NCBI RefSeq assembly: GCF_014805685.1
Contig: NC_060886.1
Location: 22,539,108 to 22,603,107, forward strand
Direction of reading: 5' to 3'
From: Silurus meridionalis
Lineage: Eukaryota > Chordata > Actinopteri > Siluriformes > Siluridae
DNA length: 64,000 nucleotides
Under the pieces are notes generated by a model that saw nothing but the letters and a program-made list of their open reading frames with translations, had not been told where the DNA came from and searched no databases. The translations under genes and the position numbers were made by a program. How positions within the stretch are numbered: position 1 is the stretch's first letter; every line of letters begins with the position of its first letter. Shown here piece after piece: positions 10,689 through 22,934 of the stretch.

Positions 10689-12602
10689 TTAAGTGGGTAC
10701 ATCTTTCCGCTCCAGAAAATGAAAATTGACTGTTCTGTCTGCCACAAGCATAGAACGGCAGAGAGCGTTGACCTCTCTCACATTTGGATCCAGCTTGACT
10801 TTGAACCGCTTTATTATCTAGATAATCAGAACAAAGAAGAACATTTAAACACTTTAGAAACCAGATAAAATATCAAAGCATAAAAATATCTACAGACATA
10901 TACAATTGATATAAAATGGCTACACACCTCTGTAAAAATGACATGCTTTTGTGACAAAAAATAACTTATATAGCATCCAATAAAATTCAAGTAGAAAACA
11001 GACAGAGAGAAAGATTAAGAGCTCATTTTCATGGAGGAGTGTAGTCTTTTAGATCAATTGTAACTGCTAAATAACTGCTATTACATGTAAAGTCAGGGCA
11101 AATTTGTTATATGATCTGGTAAGGTGGTTTCTTACCCTAGCCAATGCCAAGTGCATCTCCAGCTCAGCGATACGTTTACCAACACAACCTCTCACTCCAA
11201 ATCCAAATGGAATGGATCCGAACGGAACAGGCCTTTCCCTCCCATCTCGTAACCAGCGTTCAGGTTTGAAGACTTTTGGTTGAGGGAATACTGTCTCATC
11301 ATGACTGATTGCATAATGCTTCAGTAAAAAGTTGGTCTGTTCAGAACAGCGGTTGAACAATTAAATAGGAAAATAATTGATAAACGTTTCAATTTGGGGT
11401 GTGTGTGTGTTTGTGGGTGGCAAGGGGGGGGGCTTGGGGGGGGCAAATAAGTACCTTTTTAGGGAAGAAGTGTCCTCCAATAATCACGTCATTTTCTGAA
11501 AGAAGGCGTGCATTCGTGGAAACAACTGGGTAGATTCTAAACATAATCATGAGACATAATAAATAAATAAGAATTTTTCAGCCTTGTGCAGGTCTACAAA
11601 CTTGACATAACCCTGACATCCTTTGACAGCTCTTTGGTCTTTCCCATGGTGGTGAAGAGGTTTGAATAGAAGAGGTTGCTTCTGTGACAGGCCTTTCATT
11701 CACATAATGAGTTATTAGTAGTACTTTCCTAAAGGGACAGGACTAATCTGGGTCTGTGGGAGTCAGAATTCTTGCTCATCTGTTATGGGATCAAATACTG
11801 ATTTCACTCGATCTGATACAAATTAATTTATAAACTTTCTTTCATGTTTTTTATGGGTTTATTATTATTAATTTTTTATATTATGTCTCTCTCTCTCTCT
11901 GTTAAAATAAAACTACCAAAAAATTCTACATTGTTCCTTTCTTTGTAAGGGGGGTTTCAACATGGCATCTCATGGCAAAGAACTCATTAAGGACAACCTG
12001 CACAACAACCTGTGCAGCTCTGGTTAATTCCATATCCAGAAGGATTAAGGCAGTGCTAGATAACGATGGTGCTCATACAAAATATTGACACTTTTTTACA
12101 CAGTTTTGACATGTTCACTTAGGGTGTACTTACATTAGTTGCCAGCTATTTTGCTATTACTGATATACAAGCTGCACATTGACTACTCTAAAGTATATCC
12201 AAGTTTTATTTCTATAGTCCCTTGAGAAGATTATACTAAAATGGTTGCTGAAATGTGAGGGGTGTACTCACTTTTATAAGATACTGTATATATATTTTTA
12301 ATCAGTAAACATTCGTTTTACTGATGTGCCAAGTCTCAAATCAAGCACCAAAATCTGCCATGATGACATATCCCGCAATTAAAACTGTGTGTGGAAACAT
12401 AGCAAAAAGCTCTGTTTGGTGTCCTGATGCTTTACGTAATTTAAAACACCATAATTGCTTTTAATATTTACAAGAATATATTTTCTTCATGCTTTATGTT
12501 ACGTCTGGTTTCACTAATAATAAACATATATTTGCATAAAACATCCAAATTTGTCCATTACAATGTTGATTAGAGTATTAAAAACATGAAAAGTATTAAT
12601 AT

Positions 12603-12676
<74 letters not shown>

Positions 12677-15600
12677 GTGGTGGACCAAGTACACAAAGCA
12701 TGTGCTTGAGAAAAGGCAGAGAGATACAGTAGGTAAAATATTACTCCAGTTAAAGTGTCCTTTTAAACTTTCACTTAAAAGTACAAAAGTATTTGCCTTC
12801 AAATGTACTGAAGTATCCAAAGTACTATGATTTATTATGATTATGAAAGTCAGTAGGAGTAAGACAGAGTACATGAGTGTGAATTAGAGGGAGGGCAGTG
12901 GAGTGGTGCGGTTGCAGGGAGAAGAGGTGAAGTTTGGTGTTTGTCAAGGATCTGTCTTAGGCCCTCTGCTTTTCTCTTTATATATGCTGCCTCTTGGTGA
13001 AATTATTCATAAACATGGTATTTACTTCCATTGCTATTCTGATGATACACAGCTGTATATCTCAGCAAAGCCAGATGAGAGAGATCAGCTTAACAATGTT
13101 GAGAAGTGTGTAAAGGACATTAGACAGTGCATGCTTGATAACTTTCTTCTGCTCAACTCAGATAAGACGGAAGTACTTTTACTAGGACCACATGCAGCTA
13201 GAAGCAAACTTTCCGATTACGTAGCATCTCTGGATGGTGTTTATGTTCCAGCGTGTACGGCTGTCAAAGACCTTGGTGTTATTATTGACCCTAGTCTTTC
13301 CTTTGAGGCTCAATAATATCACCAGGATCGCCTCCTTTCACCTTAGAAATATTGCTAAAATTAGAAATATGATGTCGTTACAGGATGCAGAAAAACTAGT
13401 TTATGCTTTTGTTACTTCTAGATTAGACTACTGTAACGCTTTACTGTCTGGGTGTGCAAATAAGTCCTCACTAGATCTAGGAAATACCACATCACCCCTG
13501 TTTTAATCAGTCTACACTGGCTTCCAATCAAATCTTGCATTGATTATAAAATACTACTACTGACGTATAAAGCACTTAACGGTCTCGCACCGCAGTATCT
13601 GAGTGAACTTCTGTACCAGTATGATCCTCCATGCCTACTTAAATCAAAAGGTGCTGGCTATCTGTTGGTTCCTCAGGTTTGTTGACGGTGGTGTGGTGGG
13701 TTGTCTCTTATCCCAGAGATCCCTCATGTCTGTATTACCTTATGGTTCTCCCTTTTAGTTACGCTGCCATAACGAGTCTTGCCGGAGTCCAAACTAGACA
13801 GTGATAATTAACTTTCATACAACAATAAGGACACTTAATAATCCATATCCTTCTCTTCCACTGTTCCTGCCCCTCTCCCCTCCATAGATCTTCCCACTTC
13901 GTCCAGGCCTGCCTCTGGATAGTGTTTTCTTCGACTGGAGGCCAGTCTGTGCAGCTTGGGACGGTTTCTCCTCAAGGCCTTGGGTGGTTCCATGAAATTC
14001 CTGAGAAATTCCATGAAATTCCTTAGGAATACAGTTTGCTTCTAATCATCATCACTGTACCCCGCAACATTGTATCATTGTATATCTGCTATAAATGGAC
14101 ATTCGGTGCAACCCAGATGAGGATGGGTTCCCTCTTGAGTCTGGTTCCTCTCAAGGTTTCTTCCTTATGCCGTCTCGGGGAGTTTTCCTTGCCACAGTCG
14201 CCACCGGCTTGCTCATCAGGGACAAACTTACTCATAAAGAACACATTCACTTTTATTCACCACATGATCTGTGTAAAGCTGCTTTGAGACAATGTTCATT
14301 GTTAAAAGCGCTATAGAAATAAAAATGAATTGAATTGAATTGAATTGAATTGAATTGAAGAAGGTGGAGGAGTTCAGGTACCTGGGGTCAACAGTGCAAA
14401 GTAATGGAGAGTGTGTTAGAGAAGTGAAGAAAAAGCAGAGTGGAGTGGGTGGAGAAGAGTGGCAGGAGTGATATGTGATAGAAGAGTATCTACAAGAATG
14501 AAAGGGAAAGTTTATAGGATTGTGGTGAGACCTGCGATGTTGTATGGTTTAGTAGGTGTAGCTGGAGGTAGCAGATCTGAAGATGTTAAGATTTTAATTG
14601 AGAGTGACGAGGATGGAGAGGATTAGAAATAAGTTTATTAGAGGGACAGTGCATGTAGGGCGTTTTGGAGACAAAGTGAGAGAGGCCCGATTGAAAGGTT
14701 TGGACATGTGCAGAGGAGGGACATTGGGGTATATTGGTAGGAGAATGCTGAGGATGGAGCCACCAGGAGGGAGGAAAGATGAAGATCAAGGAGGAGGTTT
14801 ATGGATGTGGTGAGGGAAGACATGTAGGTAGTTGGTGTGAAAGAGGCAGATGTAGAGGACAGGGGTATGAAGCCGAAAGAAGAAGAAAAGTAAAAGAACT
14901 TCACCAGGCGGTGGGTACACACTCCAGGTTCATTGACCGTGCAAATAGGCGTCCACACAAGCCCATGTCACCTAATTCCGCCACTGCCAAGCGGCAATCA
15001 AAACTTAGACGAGTTAAGTTTTTATCCACTCATAAATAAAAAGGAACAATACATCTTATATAGATAGGTGATATAATTACACATTTAAATTGCACTTGTC
15101 TCTGGTTAAATACAGCGAAAATTGGCTTAATTAATATTATTCTACAATACAATGACAATTGTTTTTTTCTGTCTACCTTAGAGTTTCCTTGATAACAGCC
15201 TTGAGGTATGGCATGTTTGTTATGTCCTCAGCTGTTGGAATTTTGTCCCCCTTGATGATGCTGTTAACTTCCTGGTACAGTGTGTCCTGTATCTTTGGAT
15301 TTTGTGACAGCTGGTATAAGGCCCACATCATAGTGTTGGATGTCTTAAAACACAAGAAATTTTGTTTTATACATCATTATACTTCTTATCACAGTAGGTT
15401 TTTCACTAATTAGAAATGTTGCATGGTAATGTTCTGTTGTCCTTACTGTGTCCACTCCTGCTAGAAGCAGTTCAGCAACGCTTCCATACACATCTTTTTT
15501 GCTCATGTTAGTGTTGGTAAGCAAGTAGCTGAGATACTCTCCTGCAACTTCCTGACCTGCATCCAGGCGCATCTGAATATCCTCCATCTTCCTGTCAATT

Positions 15601-18600
15601 AGCTTGCAGGCTATTCAAAGCCATGCAGATATTTTTTTTAATTTAGAATACAATCAGAGAACGAGTAATAGATGTAGATTAAAAATTATACATATGAGAA
15701 GAGGGACAGAAAGAAAGAGGAAAAGTCATTTTTATATTATCTCACCAAATTTGAAGATTCCATCCCAAGCACTTGTGAAGCGCCACCACAATGGCGAATA
15801 ATTGCGAGCCCACTTTGGTAACAGATTCACAACCATAGTATAAGTAAACATCTGTGCAATGGAGTCAATGAAGTTTTGAGTCTCAGCTGGAATCTCATTC
15901 TCAAGACAGCCAATTCGAGTCTCAAACAGTATCCGGGAGATTCCTGAAAAAGGAAGCATTTGTGTCACCAGCACCACATCTAATATAAAACTAGAAATTA
16001 GATAAGCAACCACCAAATGTTTATTTGAAATTCACCTATATCTAATTGCTGGGTTAAAGCATTTGACTAGATCTCAGAAAGTTGTGAGTTCACATCTTAG
16101 CACAACCCAGCAACAACTGTTGTGCACTTGAACAAGAACTCTCAACTGTTCAGATCATGTATGTTGCTCTGGTGTAGGGCATATGGCAAGTGCTGTAAAT
16201 GCTGGACATTTAAGACTCGACTGGTCATACCTTCTAGAGTGAAGCGGTAAAGCTCGTTGGATATGTTTGGTACCAGGTCTCCAGTGGAGCTCATCTTTCG
16301 TAGATGGCAAATCCGTTTGATAAAATCGGTGACCACCTCATTAACTACATTCTCATACTTCACAGAGTCCTTTGGATGCAGCATGCGCTTGTTCAGCACA
16401 GAACGGAGTTTATACCATCTCTCCCCTTCTCTAGTGGAAGATAAAAATGAAACATGTTTCTTTATGAAACATGTTTTACTTTGATGAATGACTAAGAATT
16501 CCTACAACTGAAAATTACTGATAGAAACGAGTTGTGTGAATGATTCAGGGGCTGTAACACACCTAGAATGTAGTTCATTAAGAAGTGATCAGGATATTGC
16601 CTTACACCTTGCAATGTAAACTCAAAGTGCAAACTGTTTTATCTAAAGCATCCTACCTTTCACACAACTGATCATATTTAAGAAAAGTAGTATATTAGAT
16701 AAACTTTAGGCAAAGAAAAAAACCACCTTAAATACTTTACATGCCAATTTAAGTGTATTTGTTGGTGTTTAAAGCTGATATGATATAAATAGAAACATAT
16801 ATTTTCATGTTTTAGGGATTTTGTTTTAAGGTGTAACCTATTTAAAAAAACACAGAATGTAATAAAAAACTGACTGTATATAAATTGTCCACTTTTTAAA
16901 ATTTTTTTGAATGTGGTAAAATATCAGCAATGCATCTACAAATAAATTCATACTACTAAAAGCATATTAACTGGGTTTGACTCAACTACTGGCATGTACA
17001 GAGAAGGGACAGGGAATATTGTTAGAAGAATGCTGAGGATGGAATTGTCAGGAAGGAGGAAAAGAGGAAGGCCAAGGAGGAGGTTTATGGATGTGATGAG
17101 GGAAGACATGCAGGTGGTTGGTTTGAAAGAAGCAGATGTAGAGGACAGAGTATTGAGACAGATAATAAACAAAGCTGGAGGCACTCAGTTGTATAGGACG
17201 TCTTTAGCTGCGCTATAACAAGATTTTGCATTCACTTGAACTTGATAACCGAAACCACTCTCCAGTCTCATACAGCTCATCACAGGCATTTTTCTTAGCT
17301 TTTGTTTGAACCCACCTCCAATGTTCCTAAGCTTATTCCCTTTCCACTTGGTCTCTTGAACACAGATATATATTTGCATGTACTGTATGTACACTATATT
17401 GCCAAAAGTGTTGGGTCACCTAATCATAATTACGGTATGTGATTTTTGAGCATTGCATTCCACATTTAGTCCCAATTTGCTCTTATAATTCCCTCCACTC
17501 TTCAGGGAAGATGTTTCACTAGATTTTGAAGTGTGCTTATGGATATTTGTGTTCATCAGCCACAAGGATATTAGGAAAGGCAAATACTGATGTAGGTGAG
17601 GAGGCCTGGGGTGCAATCAGCGTTCCAATTCATCCCGAAGGTGTTCAATAGGGATGAGATTAGAGGTCTATAGCAGTCCACTTAAGATCTTTCTTTCCAA
17701 AGCATGTAAACCATTTCTTCAAGGAGCTCACTTTGTGCACAGGGTCATTGCCATGCTTGAACAGGTTTGGGTTTCCAAGTTCAAGTAAATGCAAAAATGT
17801 ATTTTATTGCATCTAGATGTCCTATACAATTAAGTGCCTCTAGTTTTATGGCAACAGTTTGGAAAAGAACCGCATATATATAGCAGGTCAAGTCAAGTCA
17901 AGTCAAGTTTATTTGTATAGCGCTTTTCACAACAGACATTGTCTCAAAGCAGCTTTACAGAAATCAACAGTTAAGGTGAATGGTGTGCATTTATCCCTGA
18001 TGAGCAGCCATGGCGACTGTGGCAAGGAAAAACTCCCTTAGATGTAATGGGGAAGAAACCTTGAGAGGAACCAGACTCAAAAGGGGAACCCATCCTCATT
18101 TGGGTGACATCAAGAGTTTGATCATAAATCTTTCAACAATACAGAACACTGGAGAGTGAGAACTAACATAAGCACTGGAGTATAAGATTATAAGTAAATG
18201 TTCTTTCAACAGTCTTTGGTATAAAAAAAGTAGGAGCTACTGAGCTCAACATTTGTGATCATTACAGATCCAGCATCAGCTTCTCCATGCCAGAGCCTTT
18301 AAACACTTCAGGAAGTCCAATGTCAAACTCCACACATGCAGTGGGATCCAATTGGCACTGGTACGTCTCTAGATGGTTAGTTAAGGTCAGGTGACCCAAT
18401 ACTTTTGGAAATATAGTGGATGTATATATACACACACACACACGCACACACAGGTGCATCTCAATAAATTTGAATATCACTAAAAAGTTGGTTTATTTTA
18501 GTATTTCAATACAAAAAGTGAAACTTGTATGTTATATAGATTCATCACACACAGACTGATAGAGCTAATGAAAACCCAGAAAATTTGAATATTGTGAAAT

Positions 18601-21600
18601 AATTCAATATTGGAGACTCGTGGTGTCACACTCTAATCAGCTAATTAAATCCAAACACCTGCAAAGGTTTCCTGAGCCTTTAAATGGTGTAGCTCAGTCT
18701 GGTTCAGGCTACACAATCATGGGGGAAGACTGCTGACTTGACAGTTGTCAAGAAGATGATCATTGACACCCTGCATATGGAGGGTAAGACACAAAAGGTC
18801 ATTGCCAAAAAAGAACTCGGCTGTTCACAGAGTGCTGTATCCAAGCACATTAATGGAAAGTTGAATCGAAGAAAAAAATGTGGTAGAAAAGGTGAAACGA
18901 AGCCCATTCAAAAATCTGGGGGAGATTCACAAAGATTGGACTGCAGCTGGAGTCACTGCTTCAAGAGCCACCACGAACAGACGAATCCATGGGCTACAAC
19001 TGACGAATTCCTTGTGTCAAGCCACTCCTGAACCAGATACAACGTCAGAGGTGTCTTACCTGGGCAAAGGACAAAAAGGACTGGACTGTTGCCCAGTGGG
19101 CTAAAGTCATCTTTTCAGATGAAAGGAAAGAAAATTTTGCATTTCAGTTAGAAATCAAGGTCCCAGAGTCCTGATGAAGAGAGGAGAGGTACATAATCCA
19201 AGTTACTTGAGGTCCAGTGTAAAGTCAGTTGTGGTTTGGGGAGTCATGTCATCTGCTGGTTTTGGCCCACTGTGTTTTATCAAGTCCACGGTCAGCAAAG
19301 CCATCTACCAGGAAGTTTTAGAGCACTTCATGCTTCCCTCTGCTGACCAGCTTTATTGATATGCTGATTTCATTTTCCAGCAGGATTTGCAAAGCACCAA
19401 AGGTTGGTTAAATGAACATGGAGTTGGTGTGCTTGACTGGCCAGCAAACTCACGAGACCTGAACCTTATAGAGAATCTAAGGGTATTGTCAAGAGGCAAA
19501 TAAGAAACAAGAGGCCAAAAAACGCAAATGAGCTGAAGGCCACTGTAAAAGAAACCTGGGCTTCCGTACCACCTCAGCAGTGCCACAGACTGATCACCTA
19601 TATATATTATATATATACCATAATTATAAGTAAAGTTTTGGCTTTCTTAAGAGAATATCTACATGTACACCATTATTAGGCAACTTTTAGTGTGCAGAAT
19701 TATTATGCAACTAAATAAAACAGATTTTCTCATCTCACTTGTTTATTTTCACCTGTTAAAATGAGAAGAATAAACAAACTCAAAATTTACAAATAATCAT
19801 TACTGAAATTTCAAAAAGAAGAACCTCAGTGACCAATATAGCCACCCCAACTTTTTGTGCAGCCGCAACCACAGCCTCCCAGACACTGTTCAGAGAGGTG
19901 TACTATTTACCTTCACTGTAAATTTCCTGCTTAAGAAGGGCCCAAAAGTTCTCAATAGGGTTTAAGTCAGGTGAAGAATGGAGGCCATGTCATTTGTTTT
20001 TTATCTTTAAGGCCTTTACTGGCCAGCCACACAGTGGAGTACTTTGATGCATGTGATGGAGCGTTGTCTTGTATAAAATTCAAAGTCTTCTTGAAAGATG
20101 CAGACTGTGTCCTGTACCACTGCTTGAAGAACGTGTCTTCTAAAAATTGGCAGTAGGTCTGAGAGTTAATTTTGAGTCCATTTTCAACCAGAAAAGGTTC
20201 AAGTAGCTCATCTTTAATAATACCCTCCCATACCAGTACCCCACCTCCACCTTGCTGGCATCTGAGTCGAAGTGGAGCTCTGTGTCTGGTACTGATCCAA
20301 CCATGGGCCCATCCATCTGGTCCGTCAAGAGTCACTCTCATCTCATCAGTCTACAAAACCTTTAAAAAATCTGTCTTCAGATATTTCTTGGCCCATTCTT
20401 GATGTTTCAACTTATGTGTCTTGTTCAGAGGTGGTCGGGTTTCAGCCTTTCTTACCCAGGCCATGTCTCTGAGAACTGAACACCTCGTATTTCTTAACAC
20501 TCCAGGTAGGTTGCAGTTGTGGAATATGGCAGCACTGAAGGATAATGGGTTCCTGATAGCTTCATGTTTGAATCTTCTCAAATCTTTGGCGATTAATTTG
20601 CGTCTTTTCTTCTCAACACGTTTCTTGCGACCCTGTTGACTATTTGCTACAAAACGTTTGAAAGTTCTGTGATCATGCCCCAATATCTTAGATGTTTCAA
20701 GAGTGCTGCATCCCTGTGAAAGACTTTTTACCATTTTTGACTTTTCAGAGTCAGGTAAATCTCTTTTTTGGCCCATTTTTTCTGAGGAGAAGAATCTGCC
20801 TAATAATTATGCACACCTTGATACATGGTGTTGATCTCCTTAGGCCACATTCTTCCTCGTTGCACAAATACACATTACCTGATATGCATGAAATCCAATA
20901 AGCATTCAGGTTTATACAGCTTGGACTTGGAAATTATGGATAAAATGATGATATATTCAAAATAATCACAAAAAGTTTATGAGAATAAGCTTTTAAATAA
21001 AATTAAACAAAATAAAACAGGCAAAAAACTTCATGTAAAGACACAGTAACACAATGGGACTTACTCAGTAAAAGGACCATAACCTAGATTGTTCTTATCT
21101 CGGTATTCAGTCCAGATATTCATGTCTGCTCTGCGTGGGAACTTATCATCTTTCCTCATCAGCTCCTCCAGCAGCTCCACGCTATTCAATGAAATTGCAT
21201 GATCCTTGCCTGTTTGTACTTTATACATGGGACCATAAAGCTGCTTTTCATATAACTACAGAAAATACAGAAAGACAAAATAATAGAATTAGGCTTTTTT
21301 TTAACATGCTATCTTGCTATCTGCAGGATGTGAGACAGCAAACACTTTCAACAAGATGCAGAGAGCATCTACTGCTTTCCTACAGCTTTGTTTCTAATTT
21401 TTCAAATCCCGACAGCAGTTACACTGATACTCAGTAACAAAATCAGATGGCTGCAGACACACCAAATAACCCACTCAGCACTCCTGTTTAGAGCTCAAAT
21501 AACCTACTGTACCTGTAGCTTATGCATCTGATTGTAGTACCCTTTAAAGATCAACCTGTACAGCATTGTGGGAAGAGTGATCACAGGGAGGTCAGCATCA

Positions 21601-21770
21601 GTCCTGAGGCTTCCAGGAGGAACAGAAGCTGTTGAATTTCCACCTGCATTTCTCTTAAACCCCACACTGGCTGTGGTGGACCTAAGGAACACCCGGAAAA
21701 CCGCTGTGTCAACTGAATGTAAAGCTACACGTCCAGCCATGAGTAGATTAGAACCGGAATATCTAAACAT
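10689..21770 (-). CDS. cyp27a1: cyp27a1-like sterol 27-hydroxylase, copy 2 (complete)
   Basis: Nine exons join in phase: 21513-21770, 21065-21255, 16231-16430, 15746-15943, 15447-15610, 15177-15343, 11455-11536, 11136-11336 and 10689-10817, giving 529 residues, close to the 531 of human CYP27A1. P450 landmarks are present: I-helix AGVDTT across the exon 5/6 join, K-helix ETLR across the exon 6/7 join, FKPERW, and the heme loop [12 protein letters not shown] with its cysteine ligand in exon 8. The protein ends in RKDVPT and a stop. A basic presequence suggests import to the mitochondrial matrix side of the inner membrane, where the family 27-hydroxylates sterols. The ATG at 21770 gives the longest frame; the ATG at 21740 (MAGRVALHS) is an equally plausible start. 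Introns 2 and 6 are swollen by transposons. Which fish paralogue number applies is unknown. Confidence 0.93.
11560..12295. repeat. Degenerate DNA-transposon-like sequence in cyp27a1 copy 2 intron 6
   Basis: The stretch has no open frame. Its right end (ggggtgtactcacttttataagatactgta) resembles the terminus of a Tc1-like family common in fish, and parts such as catggcatctcatggcaaagaactc look like eroded transposase sequence. No convincing left terminus was found, so the family and limits are uncertain. Confidence 0.4.
12300..12605. repeat. Unclassified dispersed repeat, copy 2 of 3
   Basis: The segment from gtgccaagtctcaaatc through gttgattagagtattaaaaac matches 58430-58480 at its start and 4605-4795 in its later part. 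The middle block present in the other two copies is missing here, so this copy is internally deleted. It lies in intron 6 of cyp27a1 copy 2. Confidence 0.65.
12611..12672. repeat. (CA)n microsatellite
   Basis: About 31 uninterrupted CA units follow a short TA run. The tract lies in intron 6 of cyp27a1 copy 2. Confidence 0.98.
12674..12850 (+). repeat. hAT-like non-autonomous element fragment
   Basis: The sequence starts cagtggtggaccaagtacac and continues with agtaaa/agta-rich text (aaaagtacaaaagtatt). This resembles a non-autonomous family widespread in fish whose ends read CAGTGGTGGA. The right end is missing because LINE sequence begins near 12895. Identification is from memory. Confidence 0.5.
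12895..14345 (+). mobile_element. L2-like LINE, 5' truncated
   Basis: Open pieces at 12903-13316 and 13234-13506 encode the reverse transcriptase palm: [20 protein letters not shown], the catalytic box YSDDTQLY (usually YADD) and [17 protein letters not shown], then [12 protein letters not shown] and LHWLPIKSC at about 13513. The 3' part from 14095 (ctctcaaggtttcttcctta, gctgctttgagacaatg, aagcgctatagaaataaa) ends in a (tgaat)n tail at 14326-14358, typical of L2-type elements in fish. A frameshift near 13240-13316 and a stop at 13504 inactivate it. It sits in intron 6 of cyp27a1 copy 2. Confidence 0.82.
14360..14895 (+). mobile_element. RTE-like LINE 3' fragment, copy 1
   Basis: Broken frames give the C-terminal part of a LINE reverse transcriptase protein: [17 protein letters not shown] text at 14366, [20 protein letters not shown] at about 14604, [12 protein letters not shown], and a final acidic EADVEDR-like end. 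The related copies at 16975, 28110 and 50000 share these blocks. The clade, RTE or RTE-X, is inferred from memory. It abuts the L2 tail directly. Confidence 0.7.
16045..16145 (+). repeat. tRNA-derived SINE-like fragment
   Basis: The text ctgggttaaagcatttgac, gttgtgagttcacatc and tgttgtgcacttgaacaaga resembles the tRNA-derived SINE family in fish with a degenerate B box. It lies in intron 3 of cyp27a1 copy 2 and is absent from the short conserved flank of copy 3. Confidence 0.4.
16975..17190 (+). mobile_element. RTE-like LINE 3' fragment, copy 2
   Basis: The frame at 16994-17218 reads [20 protein letters not shown], then [20 protein letters not shown], the same C-terminal block as the fragments at 14360 and 50000. 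It is in intron 2 of cyp27a1 copy 2. Confidence 0.75.
17221..17390 (-). mobile_element. LINE endonuclease-like fragment, inverted
   Basis: Read on the minus strand the segment gives [20 protein letters not shown], which resembles the N-terminal APE-type endonuclease of the same RTE-like LINE family (VQETRWKG block). Its orientation is opposite to the adjacent 3' fragment at 16975-17190. The piece is short and decayed. Confidence 0.5.
17392..18418 (-). mobile_element. Tc1-like element with matched inverted ends
   Basis: The left end cactatattgccaaaagtgttgggtcacc and the right end ggtgacccaatacttttggaaatatagtg are imperfect inverted repeats of a Tc1-like family known in teleosts. Minus-strand text near 17640-17730 ([11 protein letters not shown], then eroded text with stops) is decayed transposase. 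An L2-type 3' tail at 17884-18100 is inserted inside it. It sits in intron 2 of cyp27a1 copy 2. Confidence 0.65.
17884..18100 (-). mobile_element. L2-like LINE 3' tail, inverted
   Basis: The plus strand begins with repeated caagt units, then ttatttgtatagcgctttt, attgtctcaaagcagcttta, and aaccttgagaggaaccagac. This is the reverse complement of the tail seen at 14130-14345. It interrupts the Tc1-like element at 17392-18418. Confidence 0.8.
18448..19605 (+). mobile_element. Tc1-like transposon, right end missing
   Basis: The left terminus caggtgcatctcaataaatttg is typical of a vertebrate Tc1-like family. Transposase pieces follow: [20 protein letters not shown] and [20 protein letters not shown] (helix-turn-helix, 18741 on), [15 protein letters not shown] near 19230, [11 protein letters not shown] near 19376 (second aspartate region) and [12 protein letters not shown] near 19444 (the catalytic glutamate). 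Frames are broken by several stops. The expected inverted right terminus is absent before 19625, so the copy is truncated. Confidence 0.8.
19655..20845 (-). mobile_element. Tc1/mariner-like transposon, nearly full length but broken
   Basis: Minus-strand frames start at 20776 ([17 protein letters not shown]) and run to a stop at 20351-20353 that falls where VLWTDEM would be expected, then resume ([13 protein letters not shown]) to about 19967 with [14 protein letters not shown]. The text then continues in a shifted frame with [17 protein letters not shown] near 19925-19975. The DDE triad (TDE, QDN, PIEN) is therefore recognisable, but one stop and one frameshift inactivate the gene. Ends near 19671 (ttaggcaacttttag and gtgcagaattattatgcaac) and near 20798 (cctaataattatgcacacc) look like eroded termini. 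It lies in intron 2 of cyp27a1 copy 2. Confidence 0.78.
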
Positions 21771-21860
21771 CAGCTCATGTTTCGTTTTGCAGCAAGAATG
21801 AGGAAGTTCAGCCCTCTGGATTGTTAACTCTTTATATACAGACTGCTATAAAAACAATGT
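21771..21860 (-). promoter_or_regulatory. cyp27a1 copy 2 core promoter with TATA box
   Basis: On the minus strand a TATATAAA box lies at 21831-21838, about 61 bases before the ATG at 21770. It is preceded, reading towards the gene, by gcagtctg and followed by gagttaacaatcc, which contains a GTTAAC half-site of the HNF1 type. The same arrangement is seen in copy 3. No expression data are available. Confidence 0.55.
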
Positions 21861-22093
21861 GGCTGAAGGCACACTCTTGAACTTTGATACCTGCTGATTC
21901 ATGTTTATTGACATAAACTGCTTACAGGACAGTTTGTAAAATAAGCACATGCCTATAAATAGTACATTTAAAAGTAATTCGCACTTCAGAATGATTAAGG
22001 TAAAAAGCTATGTTATAGGTGTATTTGTCAGAAATTATAAAATCTTCCACACAGCGCATCTTCTAGATGGAAAATGGAACAAGGTGCTATTGC

Positions 22094-22224
<131 letters not shown>

Positions 22225-22934
22225 TATATTTACAAGTTAAAAAAATGTTCAATGGTTTTTTGGAAAATTAACAATTTGGGATATTTAAAAGTAATTGTAT
22301 TAAAATAAATAACTTGAAAGGGAAGTGGATACCTTCAGAATCTTTGTTTTTTGCAGGTTCAGTCCTCTTCTCCTGTTTAATTAAGATGTTGCAGACTTTT
22401 CTACTTTCTCAGAAATAATTGCAATCTAATTAAACTTACTGTCAAGATATGAAAGTCTATAAGTCAAAGCCAGAGTAATGTGTACTTTGAAAGAAAAATA
22501 AATAATTATTTTTAATTTTACTACATTCAGATAGACTTTAAGTAGCAAACATGTAACTCAACAAGAACATTTGTTTATGAACAAAATAAATATCAGAGCA
22601 TGTAAATACATTTTGACTTTAATGTATGTTTCTTTATTCAATTACAATTTCTGCTATGTTCCTACACAACAACAAACTGTACATATTAGGTTTCACTGTT
22701 TATAGTATAAAAACCATACAATTAATCCAATTAAAGAGCTAATAGATTTTATACAGACAAAAAAAAATGAAAAGTCAATGAAAAATCAAATTAAATCTTT
22801 GCCTACTAAATAAGAGCTCTGAAATACATGCTCTGTGATTATCATTTTCAACACATTCACACACAGCATTACATTTTCAGAGGTCTGAGTGGTTAAAAAA
22901 AAAATCATAAACATTTAAAAAAATTTATCGAAAG

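Noticed and set aside
10632..10868. Plus-strand open frame conserved between 10632-10868 and 23588-23860
   Set aside because: It is antisense to the last cyp27a1 exon. The minus strand gives the expected P450 C-terminus and stop, so conservation comes from that exon.
12514..12874. Cysteine-valine and histidine-threonine repeat proteins at 12514, 22035, 21949 and 30782
   Set aside because: These are translations of (CA)n and (TA)n microsatellites.
16975..17390. 5' inversion of a single LINE by twin priming
   Set aside because: In twin priming the inverted 5' part lies upstream of the 3' part. Here it lies beyond the 3' end, so two separate events or a later rearrangement are more likely.
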